The notes below the pieces were generated by a model. That model made no database searches, was not told the origin of the DNA, and saw only the letters and a list, made by a program, of their open reading frames with translations. The position numbers and the translations under genes are program-made. Of a DNA stretch of 64,000 bases, positions 58,686 through 64,000 are shown in pieces. Origin of the DNA: Nageia nagi (lineage: Eukaryota; Pinophyta); NCBI GenBank assembly GCA_050084985.1, contig JBITNC010000001.1, positions 434,001 to 498,000 of the forward strand, read 5' to 3'. Each line of letters begins with the position of its first letter. Positions within the stretch are counted from its first letter, which is position 1.

Positions 58686-60324
58686 TGTTGATTAAGATTG
58701 TGTAATATATGCGTCGTGAACAATCTTAACCAAAGTAAATCAAGAACAAACTATAGTGATAGTCTGATCTTCGGAGAAGGTCGGTTCCTTATCTATTGGG
58801 CGTAGAAAAAGTAACAGGAAAGGAAATAAAAAGGAGTAGGGTGCGAGGAATTTAAGCAAAAGGGTTAGGGTAACAAGAGAGAAAGCAAAGTAATAAGAAA
58901 GGAAATAAAAAGGAGTAGAGTGTGAGGAATTTAAGCAAAAGGCTTAGGGTAACAAGAGAGAAAGCAAAGTAACAGGAAAGGAAATAAAAAGGAGCAGAGT
59001 GCGAGGAATTTAAGCAAAAGGCTTAGGGTAACAAGAGAGAAAGCAAAATAATAGGAAAGGAAATAAAAAGGACCAGAGTGTGAGGAATTTAAGTAAAAGG
59101 CTTAGGGTAACAAGAGAGAAAGCAAAGGTGGATCACTAGTTCAGCGTGGGCTTTCATAGTGTGTGAAACCTTGGCTTGAATCTAGTGTAGCAGCTATGGT
59201 ACAAGCTCTCACTCTCTAATAGTTTCCCAGCTTTACTCTACCATGTAGCAGACACAGTTATACTAGCAACTCGCAATTATCATTTAGGAAACAAGCCAAG
59301 CTGCCACGATGTAACCAAATTAAGAATGACAATTACAAGTGCTAGAAAAGAAAGGTCAAGATGGTATCATATTACTGATAAAAACTATAGGTCTTCAAGA
59401 ACAAATGTAAAGAGCAATACTAGGGCTTCCAACCCCTTTTCCACTTTATTTTCATATACTTATACTATAGTAACAATAGTTACATGAATTGCAGAATAGA
59501 AACATTTACAAAAATGGCTTCAAGATTCTAGCCTTCTTTTAACTGATACTACCTACATACACCACTTGGCAGAATATTACAAAACTAGGGCAAATTGCAG
59601 ATGATACTATGATCTGACCTCTTGCTAGTATCATCTTTATTGTGATGTTCTATTTACTAGCTCTAGCTATTCGATCCCCCTTTACTGACCTCATCTCTAC
59701 ATTTTGAAATGTTTTACTCACTGGCTCTGGCTATTTGATCGCTCCATGCTGACCTCATCACTTCCGGGCTCCAATTTTGGGTTAAGGCCCAAAATCGTTG
59801 ACATCATCTCTTACCTCTGGAATGTTTTACTCATTGGCTCTAGCTATTTGATCGCTCCTTACTGACCTCATCACTTCCAGGCTCTGATTTTGGGTTAAGG
59901 CCCAAAATTGCTGACATCATCTCTTTTAGAATGCTTTATTTACTAACCCTGACTTCTCAATTCCCCTTGCTGACCTCATCATCTTCAGAACCTAGTCTTT
60001 ACCAAAATGCGATTATCTTATCCTCCATGATGTCATCATTTTATTCCAGAATGCTTTAGTTCTGGAACACTTAATTTACGGGCTCCAGCTTCTTTAATTA
60101 TTTCTTGCTAACCTCACCTCCTCCGGAACCCAGGCTTTTCCACAACTGAGCTTCATCCTTTCTTTTGTGATGTCATCATTTGATTCTAAAATGCTTATCT
60201 ACTGACTTCGGCCTATTTTGTTTGCTCCCAAAAAAAAAACTCCCGAGGATCTTAAAATGAACTCATGATTGCAAGTAAGGTACACCAGGGCTTTAATAAA
60301 GAATTTATTATGTATGGATATACA
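58686..60324 (-). repeat. N1 5' LTR
   Basis: 1639 bases aligning along their whole length with 55253-56890, with differences at only a few per cent of positions by eye. It includes the four-unit 79-base array at about 58810-59125. Confidence 0.93.
58810..59125 (-). repeat. 79-base tandem array in the N1 5' LTR
   Basis: Four units, same order and phase as in the 3' LTR. Confidence 0.92.
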
Positions 60325-60724
60325 GTTTGTAAGAAAGTTATACATGAATAAAGAGTTGATCATTATATAATATTTTGAGTTCTCTTTTAGGTGTTTTTCT
60401 AGGAGGAGTAACGGCCTTCTATTATTGGTAAAAACTACCTAATTGTTTGTTTAAGTTTTGTCATTTATTTGTATTTATTTTTACCAATTGTGTAAAATGT
60501 TTTGTTTACTATTTGAATGTGAATTTTATTTTCATTTTATTTAGTAATTGTGTGTTTATTTGAGGATTGCAACTACAAGATTGTTAGTTTACTTTAGTAT
60601 CTTTTCACATTCCAACATTAAGTTCATTTGAAGTTGTTTAGAAGCATATAGAAAAAAATAGAGCTTTTATTATAGACAACTTTAGCCACTGGCCCATTTT
60701 GAAAAACTAAATGATGAATTAAAA

Positions 60725-60990
60725 ACTCATCACCTATGGTATACAAACTTGGATTTAATTATAATAACAACATAGCATAATATGAGACATTACTTCTTGT
60801 TTTGAAAGTTGCTATGTTTGTCAAGATTATATGTATTAATATATATGGTGACTATCAACTTGTCATCAACCACATTAGTGGGGTCTATAACATGAAAGAT
60901 GAAAAATTGGTGCCTTACAAAGTATGGAAAGTATGCTTATTATCCATATTGAACAATATAAAATTGAAAACATCACAAGGATAAATAATA
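60725..60990 (+). pseudogene. G5 aRH remnant
   Basis: NNNIA-stop-YETLLLVLK (Glu position) is followed by the open segment 60802-60984: NIYGDYQLVINHISGVYNMK, DEKLVPYKVWKVCLLSIL. GDYQLVI carries the second Asp. In better preserved relatives this reads IYGDSQLVINQ. Stops precede it. Confidence 0.8.
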
Positions 60991-61229
60991 AATATGCATA
61001 TATTATGGAAAGTGCAACCTTATTTCCCCCCATTGAAATAGAGGATTAATAGATAGTTCTTGCAATCAAGAAAATAAGTATGCCTTCTTATTTAGACTAT
61101 AGTACTCTTGATCATTTTTTTAAAAATTATTGTACACATTCTCAGTAATATACTACTCCATCATGCTATGGATATATCTACCAATATTTGAAGGATTAAA
61201 ATATCCCTCAATGTTTTAATAAAAATTAA

Positions 61230-61480
61230 AGAATCATGTTAAAAAGGAAAACCATCAAGTGAATAATTTTTGGAAAACATTTGTATAGAATATTATTTGA
61301 AGGTACTCTCTTGATATGCCTCACACATCATGAAAAATAATCAGCTCTAGAACAAGTACATGAAGGATTGTATGGAGGCATTTATTTGCCAAATTTTTAT
61401 ATAAAGCTCTTATAACTTGGGTATTATTGGATATCAATAGAGAAATATTGTAAAACACATATCAAGAAATATTTTTATGA
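61230..61480 (+). pseudogene. G5 integrase zinc-binding region
   Basis: EGTLLICLTHHEK, SALEQVHEGLYGGIYLPNF and LGYYWISIEKYCKTHIKK match the His-His-Cys-Cys zinc-binding module before the integrase core, with frame changes. G3 has the counterpart HDGICEGH...GYYWPIMEHDCIDYVKKC. Confidence 0.75.
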
Positions 61481-61837
61481 TTCCCTCATCAATAATGGGT
61501 GAAACATTACACTTAAAGGTATATTATAGTGGGTTATAACTACCCTCAAAGCCTAATTTTGGTATAGTTATATTTTATATGATGCAACCTAGAGTCAACA
61601 CTACCAACAATTATAATGCTTGAGCAACACCAACATTGAGTTATATGCATGATTTGAAGATGTGATTGTTAGGAATCAAAAATTTTAGTTTCAAATGCAT
61701 TTAAGAGAAATTTAGAGGTGATTTTACTTGAATATGAAAAAGAATTGGTCTTATGATAGTACATTACTCAACTAAAAATATGTCATTTCAACCATTGACC
61801 ATGTTAGCAAACATTAATTCTGAAGGGAAAAAGTAGT

Positions 61838-63680
61838 TGTGGGAGATGTTAGAGTGGTTTGAGTTATTTTATAAGTTGTTTGGGAAGTTAGGTGAAACAT
61901 TTATCTTCTAGGATGTATTATTTTTACTTATATAATCTTTCTACATATCTCTAGTTAGGGTTGGATGAATTTTGTTGATCTTATACTTATTTTATGGTTC
62001 TTTCTTGAGTTATTTTTAATAGAGGAAACAATAAAAGATTATTAAAAGGTTTAGAAGGAGTTTTATTAATAGTAGAAGGGGATGAATAATTATTGGAGGA
62101 AATTTGATCTCCATATTTATCTTATCATTGTAATACTTTATTAACCCAAGATATTAATCAAGATAAGAAATGTTGGACTAGCCCACATTGGGTGAACCAA
62201 GGTAAAATTTTGTATCTTCATTTTGTGAATGTAATTACATTTGATTTACTATTTTACTCTTTACAATATATTAAATAGTAAATACAAGGAAAATTAAAAA
62301 ATTTGTATTTGATGATAACTTGAATAATGTTCCATATTTGAATTCCATCTAATAGTTTATTTCCCTAACTTTTTGAGCACTCCATTTATGTTTTTATTTG
62401 ATTTTTTGAGAATATCAGTAATCTATCAAACCTCTTAGAGTATTCAACACTCCATTTTATATTTTGTATAAATAGGGAATTTATTTCCCATTTTAGGTGA
62501 ATGCATTATTGTATTATTATGCTACCAATTTTTGGCTCTAATAGAAAGCATTCATTATTGTTATGCAACTCTCGTGTGATTGAGTCATGTATTTTCCTTT
62601 TCAAGATTGTATGCATGTGAAAATAATTTGTAGATATTTCTAGGATTGGTTAGAGTCCATTCCAAGGTATATTTACATGTTTAGATATATTTTAGCTATG
62701 TGAGTACTTATTTGTTTTCCACTTTGAGGAATAGATTTATTTTGTTTGTGATTGTGTCAAACTACCTTATTTTGGATTAGTTATCTTGCAAGAATTATAA
62801 ATTTTATTCTATATATCCTTTTGGTGTGATTTGTTTCTTGGTAAAGGCTCATTTTATGTATCACACTAAAAAATCATGAAATATATTCTTGCAATTATTC
62901 TCACAATCTTATTCTTGGGCCTTGAGGATTCATTTTCTTGCAGATAATTTTAAACCCTATTAGCATTCTCCAAATCCCTCCATGGATTCCTAGTTGGATA
63001 TAAAATTTTATGCTAATAAATTTAATGGGTAATAGTGATATATTTATTTATGAAACAACTAAGTTATAGCCTTCAAAATATTTCCTAGTAAACTAGTCTA
63101 GGTCCAATCCAACCCTTGAATAACTTTTACTGATATCATCAACTTCAAACATTAGGGAAAGTGAATTTTATATTATTTATAGATTCTAGACCCATATTTC
63201 ATGAAATAAGCTTATCCAAACCTCTAGTTGAAGAATGTATGATGTCATTTACCTTTAGACAAGGCATTTTGCACCTAGGAAGTGTTTTTCCTTCTTGATG
63301 ACATCACATCACATCTAGGAATCAAATTTTTTGGCCAATGGATAGGTTTGGAGATTTTTTTTATTGATGTAAGCTCCTTTGCACTCATAAAAAAGTCTTT
63401 AGGATATCATTCCATTCCCTACAAGGTATTTTAAACCCCATCATGCTCGTACAAGATTTGGATTTCCTTGAAATTGTTAAGGAACTTCAAATTGACTCTC
63501 TTGGAGATTTGTATATCTATTTGAGATGAGTGAATACTCATTGGAAATTTAATTTATACTCTATCTAAATTTACCATAAAATTCATATTTTGGGCTTATT
63601 TTCTTATCCTAAAAACTCTTAAATTTTTAGTCCTATTGGCATTCTTTAATTGCTATATTGAGTTCAGGCTATATGATTCT
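61838..63680 (+). repeat. Probable LTR sequence(s), boundaries unresolved
   Basis: TGTGGGAGA then TGTTAGAGTGG at 61838-61857 looks like a polypurine tract and LTR start, presumably the G5 3' LTR. Somewhere before 63686 the 5' LTR of C2 must end. Related blocks TTAAACCCTATTAGCATTCT (62950) and TTTTTAGTCCTATTGGCATT (63626) lie about 680 bases apart. No gene in the interval. I could not place the junction between the two elements. Confidence 0.45.
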
Positions 63681-63685
63681 TCTTT

Positions 63686-63739
63686 TGGTATCAAAGCATT
63701 GTTCTCTTAACCTTGTAAATATTCAATTGGTATCAAAGC
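63686..63739 (+). other. Duplicated tRNA-iMet primer-binding motif of C2
   Basis: TGGTATCAAAGC occurs twice, at 63686-63697 and 63728-63739, one G-to-A change from the canonical TGGTATCAGAGC. The second is preceded by TTCAA, like the C1 LTR end, and lies just before gag. Confidence 0.75.
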
Positions 63740-63759
63740 TATATATTTTATTAGGTTAA

Positions 63760-64000
63760 ATGGATCCTAAAAATAGAAATTCATTACAATTGTAAATTAT
63801 TATATTCAATAGAGAACACTATGAATATTGGAGCATCTAGATGTGAACCTTTCTCATCTCTCAAGACCTATGGAGTCTTTTTTATCAGGGTTATGTTGAA
63901 CCTAATGCTACAACCTTTACTACACTTACTATAGATGAAATAAATAAGTTATTAGATACCCAATAGAAGGATTAAAATATTTTTTTACTATATAAAGTGG
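63760..64000 (+). pseudogene. Copia gag start (C2), cut by the window edge
   Basis: From the ATG at 63760 the frame reads MDPKNRNSLQL, FNREHYEYWSI, TFLISQDLWSLFYQGYVEPN, the DUF4219-like start of Copia gag. TAA or TAG stops occur at several positions. C2 runs plus and continues beyond the window. Confidence 0.8.

Larger units (their letters stand above)
55253..60324 (-). mobile_element. LTR element N1, gag plus integrase tail only (5.07 kb)
   Basis: Long LTRs (55253-56890 and 58686-60324) are flanked by a perfect GTTTG duplication (55248-55252 and 60325-60329). On the minus strand the 1.8-kb interior holds gag, its zinc knuckle and, directly after, the last part of integrase. Protease, RT, RNase H and the integrase core are absent. 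It belongs to the same gag family as G1 and G2. It is visibly richer in GC and less decayed than its neighbours, so likely youngest. Confidence 0.93.
60325..61846 (+). mobile_element. Ty3/gypsy fragment G5 (aRH and integrase zinc finger)
   Basis: Plus-strand remnants of aRH (60740-60985) and the integrase zinc-binding region (61240-61470) occur in the usual Tat order. A purine-rich tract and a TGTTAGAG start at 61847 suggest the 3' LTR begins there. The integrase core is missing or unrecognisable. N1 inserted just upstream. Confidence 0.7.

Noticed and set aside
55378-59125. Regular direct repeats considered as a CRISPR-like array
   Set aside because: The 79-base units are contiguous with no unique spacers and sit in LTRs of a plant retrotransposon.

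Overview
This is nuclear DNA of a plant. It is strongly AT-rich and consists almost entirely of decayed LTR retrotransposons nested inside one another. Plant hallmarks are Tat-lineage Ty3/gypsy elements with an added archaeal-type RNase H (aRH), plant mobile domain (PMD) genes, and Copia primer-binding sites for initiator tRNA-Met. The age and depth of nesting, the AT-richness and the scarcity of intact reading frames would suit a gymnosperm or another very large plant genome; that part is inference. I see no intact host gene, rRNA, tRNA or CRISPR array.

Layout, left to right. C1 (1 to about 3.7 kb, minus) is a Copia element cut by the window edge: integrase, gag, PBS and part of an LTR. G2 (about 4.0 to 53.7 kb, minus) is the oldest resolvable Ty3/gypsy element. 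It is split into five pieces: 3' LTR, integrase, RNase H and RT at 4.0-7.86 kb; half of aRH at 21.97-22.4 kb; the other half of aRH at 47.95-48.04 kb; protease and gag at 50.3-53.7 kb. Three elements are inserted in it: G1 (7860-21960, plus), G3 (22401-47943, minus) and S1 (48038-50318, minus). Each has paired LTRs and a recognisable target-site duplication (TSD). G3 itself carries a PMD gene on the opposite strand. That gene is interrupted by G4 (25583-33320, plus), an LTR element with gag, no visible pol, and its own antisense PMD gene with a spliceosomal intron. After unassigned DNA at 53.74-55.25 kb comes N1 (55253-60324, minus), the best preserved element. It has 1.64-kb LTRs and a perfect TSD but has lost everything between gag and the integrase tail. 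G5 (60.3-61.85 kb and onward, plus) keeps aRH, the integrase zinc finger and probably the start of an LTR. C2 (63.7 kb to the right edge, plus) is the start of a Copia element.

Inferred order of events: G2 inserted first, then G1, G3 and S1 into it (relative order unknown), and G4 into G3. N1 looks youngest by LTR similarity judged by eye. G1 and G2 place aRH upstream of RT, while G3 has the usual RT-RNase H-aRH-integrase order. G1 and G3 each carry an extra sense ORF after integrase that I do not recognise. Stop codons in the old ORFs are often TAG where Gln is expected, consistent with C-to-T decay of methylated CAG sites.
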